NCBI GenBank assembly: GCA_964560765.1
Contig: CAZLMG010000008.1
Coordinates: forward strand, 62,001 to 126,000
Source: CAZLMG01 sp964560765
GTDB lineage: Bacteria; Bdellovibrionota_B; Oligoflexia; Oligoflexales; CAZLMG01
Reading direction: 5' to 3'
DNA length: 64,000 nt
The translations under genes were made by a program, and so were the position numbers. Of the stretch, positions 25,524 to 33,883 are shown piece after piece. Within the stretch, counting starts at the first letter, position 1, and each line of letters begins with the position of its first letter. Below the pieces are notes generated by a model. It was given only the letters and a program-made list of their open reading frames with translations, did no database searches and was not told the DNA's origin.

Positions 25524-26372
25524 ATGCAACGCCGCCTGTCGCTTTGGATCACTGTTACTTTTGCCTGCAGCGCCATGTTCAGCGACGGAGTCGCCAGTGC
25601 CGAGAGTACTGTTGGTAACGAGACTGGCGGCATCGTTTTGGCGCAAGCTAGCACAGCGCCAGCAGCGGGCCCGGGTTCAGGTGCTGCTCCCGGAGCCAAA
25701 AGAAAAGCCAAGAAGCGGCGGAAGAAGCCAGGCGCAGCCGCAGGGGCCACTTCAGGCGCAGAAGCTGGCGCCGATGCAGCGGCGACGGCTGAGGGTGATG
25801 CGGTTGCACCATCTGGCACTGTGGCCGCTCCTGGGTCTGTACACAGCGCGCAAGAGCGCATGGTCGAGCCGTATACCTGGGAACTACAATTGGCGTCCGA
25901 CTTTGGTACGACAACAACAACGATTGGCGATGCGGAAACCGCTTCAGCTGACTACTCACTGGGGCTGAGTGCCTTACGGGTGATTGGCAACTCTTTCGAA
26001 ATTGGTGGGCAGGTCTCGTATAGCGAGAGTTCATCAAAAGAAGGAGATGACACCAATACGGACAGCACCTATCTCTTGTCGCTCTTGGCAAAATACAATT
26101 TTGGCAATTTAAATGAAGACGTCGTGATCTTCTACCTCTTCGGTGCCGTTGGTTACGGCGGCAACTCGACGAAAAGTGGCGACGCGACAAGTGAGACGTC
26201 GATTATGGCCTTTGGCGGCGGCCTAGGCATGAGCTACTTCCTCGACAGCAACGTGGCACTGTTCGGGCAGGCGGCTTATGACATGCGGACGTTGACAGTA
26301 GAGGATGCGGAAGAGGACATTAAGCAAACGAATTTGCACTTTCTGCAATTGGGACTTTCCGTCTATCTTTAG
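25524..26372 (+). CDS. Outer-membrane beta-barrel protein with basic Ala/Pro-rich N-terminal region
   Basis: 282 residues, signal peptide ending near V-A-S-A. Residues ~40-110 are low complexity, with a lysine/arginine cluster (K-R-K-A-K-K-R-R-K-K) inside Ala/Gly/Pro-rich sequence. From ~115 the protein has alternating beta-strand patterns (L-Q-L-A-S-D-F-G, I-G-G-Q-V-S-Y-S, S-L-L-A-K-Y-N-F-G, L-F-G-A-V-G-Y-G, G-L-G-M-S-Y-F-L, L-F-G-Q-A-A-Y-D) and ends with L-G-L-S-V-Y-L, a typical outer-membrane C-terminus with an aromatic next to the last residue. It resembles OMP_b-brl/OmpW-size eight-stranded barrels. Function unknown. GGAG lies 8 nt before the ATG. Confidence 0.8.
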   Translation: MQRRLSLWITVTFACSAMFSDGVASAESTVGNETGGIVLAQASTAPAAGPGSGAAPGAKRKAKKRRKKPGAAAGATSGAEAGADAAATAEGDAVAPSGTVAAPGSVHSAQERMVEPYTWELQLASDFGTTTTTIGDAETASADYSLGLSALRVIGNSFEIGGQVSYSESSSKEGDDTNTDSTYLLSLLAKYNFGNLNEDVVIFYLFGAVGYGGNSTKSGDATSETSIMAFGGGLGMSYFLDSNVALFGQAAYDMRTLTVEDAEEDIKQTNLHFLQLGLSVYL

Positions 26373-26410
26373 ACGAGAAGGACTTGAGCTGGTTTTGAAT
26401 CGAAGCGCGA

Positions 26411-26486
26411 TGGAGCCGCTGACCGGACTTGAACCGGTGACCTGCTGATTACGAATCAGCTGCTCTACCAACTGAGCTACAGCGGC
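26411..26486 (-). tRNA. tRNA-Thr (anticodon CGT)
   Basis: On the minus strand the cloverleaf is complete: acceptor GCCGCTG/CAGCGGC, D-arm GCTC...GAGC, anticodon stem GCTGA/TCAGC with loop TTCGTAA (anticodon CGT), T-arm CCGGT-TCAAGTC-... with encoded CCA at the 3' end. It lies between two outer-membrane protein genes on the opposite strand. Confidence 0.96.
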
Positions 26487-26501
26487 ACGGTAAGAGGTTA
26501 A

Positions 26502-26531
26502 TAGTTAGCACAGGTTCGGCGGCCTCGACAA
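26502..26531 (-). promoter_or_regulatory. Candidate promoter of tRNA-Thr
   Basis: Read on the minus strand: TTGTCG (26531-26526) and TAACTA (26507-26502) with an 18-nt spacer, about 15 nt upstream of the tRNA 5' end. The -10 box is imperfect. Confidence 0.35.
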
Positions 26532-26631
26532 GCGTCTCTCCACCAAGGGCGCCGGCCTTTTTGTCGAGCGAGAGGTCGATTGGAAGTGTGATAGGTGTCG
26601 GTCTCGAAAGCATCTTTTTTGGTTGGTGGTG

Positions 26632-27942
26632 ATGCGATACTGGAAGCTTGGTCTTGCGGTTGTTCAAGTGAGCTTTGCGGCTTGCGCATATGCCAATGTG
26701 GTCGGCTCCGACCTGCAGAATTTTAACGCCACAACCGATGGGATCGACTATGTGACCGTCAATTCGTCGGAGACACTAGAGATGGGATATTTCCATCTCG
26801 GCGCCATGTCGAACTATGCCGTGAATAGTTTGCCGATCTTTGAAAGTGCCGAGACGGCCCAAACTCGGTTTAATTCAAATGACTCACTCCTCACCAATGA
26901 GTTTCTGATTGGGCTGGGGTTGTGGCGAAACTTTTCAATCGGTGCCAGCTTCTCGTATCTAGTCCGCCAAAAGGTCGACGATACAAGTCTACCTCATGGC
27001 AAGTTCTCGAATCCCGGATGGACTCACTATCGTTACAACGCCAAGTATCGCGTCTGGTCTGACTCCAATTACGGTGTCGCCGTGGTGGCGACGAGTACGA
27101 TTAACAATATTCGCAATAACCCGTATTTGGGACAGAAGCAGGCCCCTATCTATTCCGTAGAGCTGGTGGGAGATACGCGCATCGGCATTTTTGATGTTGC
27201 GGCGAATATCGGCTATCGCTGGCGAGAGTCGGGGGGGACGCTACCCAATTCAGCCATCGAGCCCACTGGCGACCAGCTGATTATGTCAGCCGCCCTCAGT
27301 TACTTACTGCCGTGGGTGGACACTAAACTCATCGTTGAGGCTTTTGGTTCACGGCCTGTTGGCCGCTCGGGATCTGACAACACCAAGCGTCAGGGATCTT
27401 CCGCCGAAGGTATCGTTGGTCTCAAATACGACTATTCGACAAATCTAGCCTTTCATGCCGGTGCAGGTTCTGAATTCCTGAACGGCGTTTCTTCGCCAGA
27501 CTGGCGCGCGTACGCTGGTGTCAACTGGGCCTTCGGTCCCGTATTCGAGCGCAAGTACCGCGCTGCGGAAAAGGTCACCTCTCGCGAGGCTGGTGAGGAC
27601 CGTTATGTCTTGCACAGCATCCAGTTTGCCTTTAACTCAGATCGCATGGTCACGGCGACAAAAGAGCAAATGGCCGAGCTGGTCACCTTCTTCAAGGATC
27701 TCAGGTCGTTCAAGGAAATCACGGTTGAGGGGCATACCGACTCTGTCGGAGCCGACTCCTATAACCAAGTGCTGAGTCAGCGGCGCGCCGAAACCGTGCG
27801 GCTGTTGCTCATCGCAAACTTTGGCTTTGATCCGAGCAAGGTCAAGGCTGTGGGCTATGGCGAGAGCCGGCCGCTGGCCGATAACGGTAACTTCCAAGGA
27901 CGACAGAGGAATCGTCGGGTCGAGATCAGAATTCGAAAATAG
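26632..27942 (+). CDS. OmpA-family outer-membrane protein
   Basis: 436 residues from ATG 26632; upstream TTG/GTG codons at 26623-26629 are alternatives. A signal peptide (ends A-C-A-Y-A) precedes a ~280-residue beta-rich region that resembles a barrel. The C-terminal OmpA/Pal peptidoglycan-binding domain is unmistakable: I-Q-F-A-F-N-S-D, V-E-G-H-T-D-S-V-G, Y-N-Q-V-L-S-Q-R-R-A-E-T-V-R, V-K-A-V-G-Y-G-E-S-R-P-L-A and Q-R-N-R-R-V-E-I-R-I. The Asp of H-T-D and the Arg of N-R-R-V-E are the diaminopimelate-binding residues. It anchors the outer membrane to the cell wall. Confidence 0.93.
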   Translation: MRYWKLGLAVVQVSFAACAYANVVGSDLQNFNATTDGIDYVTVNSSETLEMGYFHLGAMSNYAVNSLPIFESAETAQTRFNSNDSLLTNEFLIGLGLWRNFSIGASFSYLVRQKVDDTSLPHGKFSNPGWTHYRYNAKYRVWSDSNYGVAVVATSTINNIRNNPYLGQKQAPIYSVELVGDTRIGIFDVAANIGYRWRESGGTLPNSAIEPTGDQLIMSAALSYLLPWVDTKLIVEAFGSRPVGRSGSDNTKRQGSSAEGIVGLKYDYSTNLAFHAGAGSEFLNGVSSPDWRAYAGVNWAFGPVFERKYRAAEKVTSREAGEDRYVLHSIQFAFNSDRMVTATKEQMAELVTFFKDLRSFKEITVEGHTDSVGADSYNQVLSQRRAETVRLLLIANFGFDPSKVKAVGYGESRPLADNGNFQGRQRNRRVEIRIRK

Positions 27943-28053
27943 GACCCTCTAATTACCACTTGAGCACCCCTTGTAACTGTCAGTAATCTTTAATGTAAAT
28001 AGATTCATTTAAGCCCGGGAAAAGTTCTTCGTCGAAGGGCCGACAGTGGTTCT

Positions 28054-28088
28054 TGTGGGGCAGGTGCCAGGTACCTTACCCCAACAAA
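28054..28088. repeat. REP-like palindrome in the leader of the GN-repeat lipoprotein gene
   Basis: Arms TTGT-GGGG-(C)-AGGT (28054-28066) pair with ACCT-(TA)-CCCC-(A)-ACAA (28074-28088) around a 7-nt loop. The core, CAGGTGCCAGGTACCT, resembles the CAGGTGCCAGGCACC-type palindromes that are spread in many Proteobacteria by RAYT/IS200-like transposases; that link is from memory. No transposase gene is nearby and I saw no second copy in this window. Confidence 0.45.
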
Positions 28089-28114
28089 CCTAGAGGCTCT
28101 TTGGAGGACTTATT

Positions 28115-28924
28115 ATGAAAAGATATCCCTGGGCTATTCGTGCCCTGGCGGTGCCGAGCATGTTGGCAGGTCTCGCAGGCCTCCAAGGGTGCGGCATCGA
28201 ACAAGAACCAGCTTTCACTGAAAAACTGCAAATGGCTCGCCTTGATCTCGTGGTGGCTACCGACGAAGAAGAGTTACCTTCCATGGACGCCTTAGCGGCT
28301 GGCTCCGGGGAAGCGGGCGAGGAGACTCAATATGGAGATGATGGTATCGCCTACGAAACGGCCGATGGCATTATGGTTGATTCACCTTCTGTTCCGACTG
28401 AACAGACCTATGCAGATGGTGCCACGGCGCTGGACGAATCCGCCGAGCAGGAATCGGACTTTGCAGATGGCGCCGAGCAGTTAACGACAGCCGAGTTCAA
28501 CCGCTGCGTGAGTCATTTTGGAGGACGCTCACGCGTGGTTGTTGTCGGTAACAAGGTGGATCGTGCCCTGGCCATTACCAGCAACACAATTGTTGCCATC
28601 AAGATCACCGGCAATCAGGGACGTATGGACCTCAATTTAGCTAGCCATGGTGATCTGCAGGTCAAGGGTATTTGCGTCTTTGCTGCCGGCAACCAGGCCC
28701 GGTTCAACGCGAAGCTCGGTGGCACGGTTGGTAAGATGGTCTACTACGGTCGCGGCAATCGCTCGCAGGGTAACGTTACGGTTGCGGCAGGTGGCGCGAT
28801 CGAATCTATCTATGTGGACCTAGCTGGCAACCAATCGGCATTCAACATCTCGGGTGACGGGGACTATACGTGTCCGGCCGGCGTCAAGCTAAGAGGTAAC
28901 AACACCAGCACCACATGCAACTGA
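28115..28924 (+). CDS. Lipoprotein with C-terminal GN-spaced solenoid-like repeats
   Basis: 269 residues. Signal peptide with lipobox L-Q-G-C (lipidated Cys26). Residues ~45-125 are a strongly acidic linker. The C-terminal half carries Gly-Asn pairs at 145, 166, 192, 214, 238 and 261, spaced 21-26 residues, each flanked by short beta patterns (V-V-V-V-G-N, I-K-I-T-G-N-Q, V-F-A-A-G-N-Q, V-Y-Y-G-R-G-N, V-D-L-A-G-N-Q). This looks like a short right-handed beta-helix, similar in style to DUF3060 proteins. Function unknown; probably surface or outer-membrane attached. GGAGG lies 9 nt before the ATG and a strong terminator follows. Confidence 0.75.
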   Translation: MKRYPWAIRALAVPSMLAGLAGLQGCGIEQEPAFTEKLQMARLDLVVATDEEELPSMDALAAGSGEAGEETQYGDDGIAYETADGIMVDSPSVPTEQTYADGATALDESAEQESDFADGAEQLTTAEFNRCVSHFGGRSRVVVVGNKVDRALAITSNTIVAIKITGNQGRMDLNLASHGDLQVKGICVFAAGNQARFNAKLGGTVGKMVYYGRGNRSQGNVTVAAGGAIESIYVDLAGNQSAFNISGDGDYTCPAGVKLRGNNTSTTCN

Positions 28925-28941
28925 TCATATCGCAGTGAAGC

Positions 28942-28972
28942 AAAAAAAGAGCCCGGCTGTCGTGCCGGGCTC
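28942..28972. terminator. Bidirectional rho-independent terminator
   Basis: GAGCCCGGC (28949-28957) and GCCGGGCTC (28964-28972) form a perfect 9-bp stem with loop TGTCGT. Seven A's precede it, giving a T7 tract for the minus-strand gene ending at 28975, and a T-rich stretch follows for the plus-strand lipoprotein gene. Confidence 0.9.
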
Positions 28973-28974
28973 TC

Positions 28975-29853
28975 TCATTTTCTCAGCTTCTTTGCTTGAA
29001 GATGCAGTTCCTTCAGGTCGTCGCGCCACTCTGCCAGGACCGCCTGGGCATGCCGCCGCTGTTTCGTCGTTGCCAGTTGATCGACTGTTACCCACCATTG
29101 ACGATATTGTTCGAGGCGAGCCTGATAGGACACCTGGAATTCGGGGGGGCGAAACACTCCGGGATTCTCTACCCAGCGTCGAAGGGCGTCGGCGATGGCG
29201 ATCTCCCCTGGAGACTGGCGCATAAAGTCCAGAAAGTTGGATTGTGCGGCGCGTCGTTCCGCCAAGAACTGTCGGGCTTGCGCCTGATCCGTGGGCAGCA
29301 AGCGCAAAGACGCTTCAATTTGCACGTTCGAGGCTTCGCCGTACAATCGCTCAATACGCTCCTCGGTGCGATCTCGCGCCCGCCGTTGCCAGCGCTTAGG
29401 GCTGGTTTCACGCTCTTTTTCCATCTCCTCGTTGCTCTCTTCCAGCTCCGCACCGAAATATGCCAATTGAGCTGGCTTTAGCGAAGCGAGAAATCTTGCC
29501 GCAGGTGGAACGAGCTCTGCAGCCAGCCGTCGCCGTAGTGCTTCAACTTCGGAATATGTCGCGTCAACTTCATCTTGCGAAAGGCCATCATCAAAATAGC
29601 CACGCACTTTATCGAGTGTCGTTGCGACATCCGGAGCGATGTCAGCTCGTAGCCAAGTCCAAGTCGCGCTCAAATCTCGTCGCAGCAACAATTCTTGCTC
29701 GTCTTCGATGTCAAAATAGCCATCGACTGTATGTAGCGCAATACGTTCGGCTTGGCTTATGAGCAGGCGGCGCATAGAGCAGCCTTGAGTCATCAGCAAA
29801 ACGCTCATCATGAGCAGCCCAGATCGGTAAAATTTGAATTTCTTGATTCTCAT
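28975..29853 (-). CDS. DUF6279-family lipoprotein
   Basis: 292 residues from ATG 29853 (GAGAAG upstream); the frame is open further upstream, but that part overlaps the divergent tesA gene and has no signal peptide. The signal peptide ends M-T-Q-G-C (lipobox). The mature part begins with a helical stretch then V-D-G-Y-F-D-I-E-D-E-Q-E, matching the W-Y-V-D-x-Y-F-D-L-x-x-x-Q start of DUF6279 lipoproteins, and continues as a highly helical, charged protein (R-R-D-L-S-A-T-W-T-W-L-R; W-Q-R-R-A-R-D-R-T-E-E-R; R-R-A-A-Q-S-N-F-L-D-F-M). The molecular role of DUF6279 is not known. Confidence 0.8.
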   Translation of the reverse strand: MRIKKFKFYRSGLLMMSVLLMTQGCSMRRLLISQAERIALHTVDGYFDIEDEQELLLRRDLSATWTWLRADIAPDVATTLDKVRGYFDDGLSQDEVDATYSEVEALRRRLAAELVPPAARFLASLKPAQLAYFGAELEESNEEMEKERETSPKRWQRRARDRTEERIERLYGEASNVQIEASLRLLPTDQAQARQFLAERRAAQSNFLDFMRQSPGEIAIADALRRWVENPGVFRPPEFQVSYQARLEQYRQWWVTVDQLATTKQRRHAQAVLAEWRDDLKELHLQAKKLRK

Positions 29854-29961
29854 GGACTTCTCAAATGACCGGGATCGCAATTCTGCTATGATGTTAAACT
29901 CTGAGAGTTCGACGGTCAAATGAACTAACCATGAACTGGTCCCCTCGCTGTGGGTGTTATC

Positions 29962-30633
29962 ATGCCAAGACATAGAGTCAGTTTGCCCTTGCTGCAGGTT
30001 GCATTTTGCGCATGGATAACAGTTGTTAACGCCAGTTTTGTAAGCGCTAGTACTCCGCAGGCTGCAGCAAAACCCCAAGAAACGATTCGAATCTTGGCAT
30101 TGGGTGACAGTTTAACCGAGGGCTACAATATTCCAGCACAGGCTTCCTATCCGGCAGTTCTCCAGCGCAAATTGCATGCGAAGGGTCGCACTCATGTCGA
30201 AGTGATTAACGCCGGTATCTCTGGTGCGACTACGGCGAGTGGGGCAGGTCGATTACGGTGGTACTTGAAGGCAAATCAGAAGCCGCAAATCGTGATCCTC
30301 GCCCTCGGAGCCAATGATGGTTTGCGGGGTCTGCCCCTGGAAAAGAGCCGAAAAAATCTGGAAGAGACCATCAGTCTTGCGCAGAATGCCGGACTTAAAG
30401 TTATCTTGGCTGGCATGAAGATTCCTCCGAACTATGGTGAAGACTATACGAAAAAATTCACGGAGCTATTTGTCGAGTTGGCAGAAAAGTACAGAGCGAT
30501 TCTCGTTCCGTTCTTGCTGGATAAGGTGGCGGCAGAGCCAAAGTTGAACTTGCCGGATGGGATTCATCCTAACGAGCAAGGTTATGAAATCGTGGCAGAC
30601 AATGTTTTGCCTTATGTAGAGAAATTACTATGA
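29962..30633 (+). CDS. tesA: SGNH-family esterase/lysophospholipase, TesA-like
   Basis: 223 residues from ATG 29962; a GTG 12 nt upstream is an alternative. A signal peptide is followed by the four SGNH blocks: A-L-G-D-S-L-T-E-G-Y (Ser nucleophile), N-A-G-I-S-G-A-T-T (oxyanion Gly), L-G-A-N-D-G-L-R-G (Asn) and D-G-I-H-P-N-E-Q-G-Y (Asp-x-x-His). TesA in E. coli is a periplasmic thioesterase/lysophospholipase L1/arylesterase. The 4-nt overlap (ATGA) with an ABC ATPase gene repeats the tesA-ybbA-ybbP order of E. coli. Confidence 0.93.
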   Translation: MPRHRVSLPLLQVAFCAWITVVNASFVSASTPQAAAKPQETIRILALGDSLTEGYNIPAQASYPAVLQRKLHAKGRTHVEVINAGISGATTASGAGRLRWYLKANQKPQIVILALGANDGLRGLPLEKSRKNLEETISLAQNAGLKVILAGMKIPPNYGEDYTKKFTELFVELAEKYRAILVPFLLDKVAAEPKLNLPDGIHPNEQGYEIVADNVLPYVEKLL

Positions 30634-31295
30634 GTGCGGTGATCATTGAAAATGTGAGTAAGTCGTTTGAGCATTCCTCGACCCGTGTGGATGTATTACA
30701 GGGCCTATCTGCCACGATTGCGGATGGTGAACGAGTTGCCATCGTCGGCCCCTCAGGAAGCGGAAAGTCAACGCTACTTAGCTTAATGGCCGGGCTGGAC
30801 GTACCAACCTCGGGTCGCGTCATTATTGATGGTAAGGACCTGGGGTCCATGTCCGAGGCCGGACTTAGCGACTTCCGATCGCGCTCATTGAGCATCGTGT
30901 TTCAACGATTCCATTTGATGTCGGCATTGTCGGCCGTTGAAAATGTCGAATTGCCGCTTGAGATTCGCGGTGATAAGCATGCCCGTGAGCGTGCCAGCGC
31001 GGCGTTAGCCGCCGTTGGTCTGGCCCATCGCGAAAGCCACTTTCCGCGCGAACTGAGTGGCGGTGAGTCACAACGCGTCGCCATTGCCCGCGCCCTCGTA
31101 GCCGAGCCGCGCGTTCTGCTGGCGGATGAGCCAAGCGGCAACCTCGATAATCAAACCGGGGATGCGGTGATGGATCTGCTCTTTGACCTGGTGTCATCTC
31201 GCAAGACGACACTTGTCCTGGTAACGCACAATCCAGAATTGGCGAAGCGTTGCGATCGTATCCTCACCTTGCGCCAAGGAGCATTTGTTTCGTGA
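30630..31295 (+). CDS. ybbA: ABC transporter ATP-binding protein, YbbA/LolD-like
   Basis: 221 residues, MacB/LolD class. Walker A G-P-S-G-S-G-K-S-T-L-L-S-L-M-A-G-L-D; Q-loop S-I-V-F-Q-R-F-H-L-M; signature L-S-G-G-E-S-Q-R-V-A-I-A-R-A-L-V; Walker B V-L-L-A-D-E-P-S-G-N-L-D; switch V-T-H-N-P-E-L-A-K-R-C-D. Such ATPases drive FtsX-type permeases as mechanotransmitters rather than classical importers. Placement between tesA and the FtsX-type permease, overlapping both by 1-4 nt, identifies it as YbbA-like; LolD is the alternative but lolC/E are absent. Confidence 0.92.
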   Translation: MSAVIIENVSKSFEHSSTRVDVLQGLSATIADGERVAIVGPSGSGKSTLLSLMAGLDVPTSGRVIIDGKDLGSMSEAGLSDFRSRSLSIVFQRFHLMSALSAVENVELPLEIRGDKHARERASAALAAVGLAHRESHFPRELSGGESQRVAIARALVAEPRVLLADEPSGNLDNQTGDAVMDLLFDLVSSRKTTLVLVTHNPELAKRCDRILTLRQGAFVS

Positions 31296-33853
31296 TGCCG
31301 TATTGGTTTCGACTGGCTTTGCGTTCCGTGGTGAACCACCCGCGATTTAGCTTCTTGTTCGCTATAAACCTGGCCATTGGGTTATGCGGATTCGTGGCGC
31401 TTGACTCATTTAGCGATTCCTTTCGCCAATCAATGTCTAGCCGCTCGCGCGACATCGTCGGCGCCGACTTAGTCATCAGTAGCAATTTGCCACTGAGCCA
31501 GGATGAGTCGGCATCGGTTTTGCGCGCCTTGCCTGCGGCTAGTCAAATTAGCAAACAGATTAGTTTCTACTCAATGGTCGCCTCAGAAACTGAGTCTCGC
31601 CTAGTACGCATCGTAGCCATCGATGACCTTTACCCATTTTATGGGCGAATAGTCTTTGACTCGGGGGCGGCCTATCAGGCGGGTCGTGACCCTGATCTTG
31701 CAGCGGCGCAGCGGACTTGGCTCGATCCCGAGTTAATTGTGCAGCTGAATGCCAAGGTTGGCGAAATGCTGCGGGTAGGCTCGTTAGACTTCCAGGTTAG
31801 CCGGGTGATTCGCGAGGATACCACAGGGTCGGCCCTGGGATTCAATCTTGCACCTCGTATCTACATTCACCAGAAGTATGCGGAAGATACAGGACTTATT
31901 CAGCGTGGGAGTCGGATCCGTTACTCATGGTTGATACAGATTGATTCCGCAGAAGCACTACAGACCTCAGTCCAAACGCTACGAGAAACTTTCAAAGACA
32001 ATCGGCAGATTTCCATCGAGACTCACATCGAATCCAGCGACCAGATGGGGCGATTGGTTCAATATCTTAATGACTATTTGAGCTTGGCAGCCGTTGTCGC
32101 GCTTCTCCTGGCTGGACTCGGTAGTGCCTATCTTTATAGAGAGTTTCTAAGTCGTCGCCTAAAAGACTTGGCCATTCTCTTGAGTCTCGGTGCGAACTTT
32201 AACGGTGCGCGCGCCATGTTTGTAGTGCAGTTACTGCTGCTGGGTCTTGTGGCGGCATTGGTTTCAATTGCCGTGGCCTACCTGCTCATTCAGGGTTTGC
32301 CCGCGGCACTCGGCGGGATTCTTCCGCCGGATATTGCGGTGTCACTGCAAACGCGGAGTGTGCTCTGGGCGCTGGGTGTGGGGATAGCTTGTAGCCTATT
32401 GTTCTGCTTTCCAGCCCTGAGTCGACTCCGCAGTTTTCGGCCGGGAGTTCTCTTTCAGGAGCACCTGGACGCCAACATTTACTTCAGTCCCCGAACTCTG
32501 CTGACGCTGCTGCCGATATGCATTTTCTTTTATGGAATGTCAGTCATTGTGACGAAATCTTGGTTCGTGGCGACAATATTCTTTGGCGCCCTCTTGGCCA
32601 CCGGTATTGTCTTGAGTGGCCTCAGTTGGGTTGTGTTGCGGGGATTGGCCCGATCGCCTCTCATCACCGGGTTGTCGACTAAACTGGCAGTTCGCAATCT
32701 CTATCGCAGCCCGCTAAGTACAACAGCTAGCGTGATGGCCCTGGGAATTGGTGTTACCTTGGTAACGCTGATTCCGCAGATCGCCTCAACACTGCGAACT
32801 GAGCTGCAGGAGGGAGATGACAGTAAACGTCCAGACTTGTTCCTGTTTGATATTCAGGACGATCAGTTCGAGGAACTACAATCATCCTTGGAACGGCGTG
32901 GGCTGGCTCTGGACTATCTTTCCCCTATGGTGCGAGCGCGCCTCATGAAAATCGACGGCAAAGAGGTTAAAGAAGAGCGCAATGGTGAGGATTCATTTCG
33001 AACGCGTGAAGACGAGCGTCGGGACCGTTTTCAAAGCCGAAGCTACAACCTATCCGCGCGCGAGAAGTTGGCTTCGTCCGAGAGGCTGCTGCGCGGCCGT
33101 GATTTTTCTGGGACCTATGACTGGAATGGAGGCGAACCCGTTGAGATCTCTCTCGAGCGTCGATTTGCGATGCGTATGGGGATGGACCTGGGCTCTGAGC
33201 TGACCTTTGACATCCAGGGAGTGGAAGTTATTGGCAAGGTCATCAATTTGCGTTCGGTGAAGTGGACGAGTTTTCATCCGAATTTCTTTGTTGTGATGCA
33301 GCCGGGTGTGTTGGATGACGCGCCCAAGACATTTCTTGCGGCGATTGGTGGCTTGGACTTTGCCGCAAAGACACGCCTGCAAACCGAGATGGTTCGCGAA
33401 TTTCCCAATATGTCGCTCATTGATGTCACGAAGACGATCGAACGGATCGGCGCCCTCAGCTCCCAAATGTCGCTAGCCCTGCAGTTCATGGCCCAATTGT
33501 CGCTGGTCGCGGGTATGTTTGTGTTGTTTTCAATTTGTCAGCAACAAGCCGTGGCCCGTAAATGGGAGATTACGTTGGTTAAGGTGTTGGGGATGGCACC
33601 CCGGAAAGTCTTAGGATCGTTTTTGATTGAAATCTCCCTTATCGTCGGAATAGCTATTTTCGTTGGCTCGCTCATGGCGGTGGTCATGGCGACGATCATT
33701 TCCTACTTTGTCTTCGATAATTGGCTGATGCCCGATTGGCAGATCTTAGTGAGTATGAACTTCGCGATTGCTGTCGTTGGTGTGCTGCTGGCTTGGATCG
33801 GTGCGGCTCGGATTCTAGCGATTAAGCCCGCGGCCCTGCTCAATGACCAATGA
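31295..33853 (+). CDS. ybbP: FtsX-like permease, YbbP-type (double FtsX domain)
   Basis: 852 residues from ATG 31295; GTG 31292 is equally possible, and both overlap the ybbA stop. The order is an N-terminal transmembrane segment, a ~210-residue periplasmic MacB-like domain, a FtsX block of three segments near 250-400 (L-L-L-A-G-L-G-S-A-Y-L-Y-R-E-F), a further pair of segments (~400-450), a second large periplasmic domain, and a C-terminal FtsX block ending A-I-K-P-A-A-L-L. The 10-segment layout matches E. coli YbbP (804 residues). With TesA and YbbA it may extract or clear a hydrophobic envelope substrate; the exact substrate is unknown in the family. Confidence 0.9.
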   Translation: MPYWFRLALRSVVNHPRFSFLFAINLAIGLCGFVALDSFSDSFRQSMSSRSRDIVGADLVISSNLPLSQDESASVLRALPAASQISKQISFYSMVASETESRLVRIVAIDDLYPFYGRIVFDSGAAYQAGRDPDLAAAQRTWLDPELIVQLNAKVGEMLRVGSLDFQVSRVIREDTTGSALGFNLAPRIYIHQKYAEDTGLIQRGSRIRYSWLIQIDSAEALQTSVQTLRETFKDNRQISIETHIESSDQMGRLVQYLNDYLSLAAVVALLLAGLGSAYLYREFLSRRLKDLAILLSLGANFNGARAMFVVQLLLLGLVAALVSIAVAYLLIQGLPAALGGILPPDIAVSLQTRSVLWALGVGIACSLLFCFPALSRLRSFRPGVLFQEHLDANIYFSPRTLLTLLPICIFFYGMSVIVTKSWFVATIFFGALLATGIVLSGLSWVVLRGLARSPLITGLSTKLAVRNLYRSPLSTTASVMALGIGVTLVTLIPQIASTLRTELQEGDDSKRPDLFLFDIQDDQFEELQSSLERRGLALDYLSPMVRARLMKIDGKEVKEERNGEDSFRTREDERRDRFQSRSYNLSAREKLASSERLLRGRDFSGTYDWNGGEPVEISLERRFAMRMGMDLGSELTFDIQGVEVIGKVINLRSVKWTSFHPNFFVVMQPGVLDDAPKTFLAAIGGLDFAAKTRLQTEMVREFPNMSLIDVTKTIERIGALSSQMSLALQFMAQLSLVAGMFVLFSICQQQAVARKWEITLVKVLGMAPRKVLGSFLIEISLIVGIAIFVGSLMAVVMATIISYFVFDNWLMPDWQILVSMNFAIAVVGVLLAWIGAARILAIKPAALLNDQ

Positions 33854-33883
33854 CCTGCACCCTCCAACGCGAGGGCGCAGCAA

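Noticed and set aside
33860..33875. CCCTC/GAGGG hairpin between ybbP and gloB
   Set aside because: Only 5 bp with no T-tract; too weak to call a terminator.
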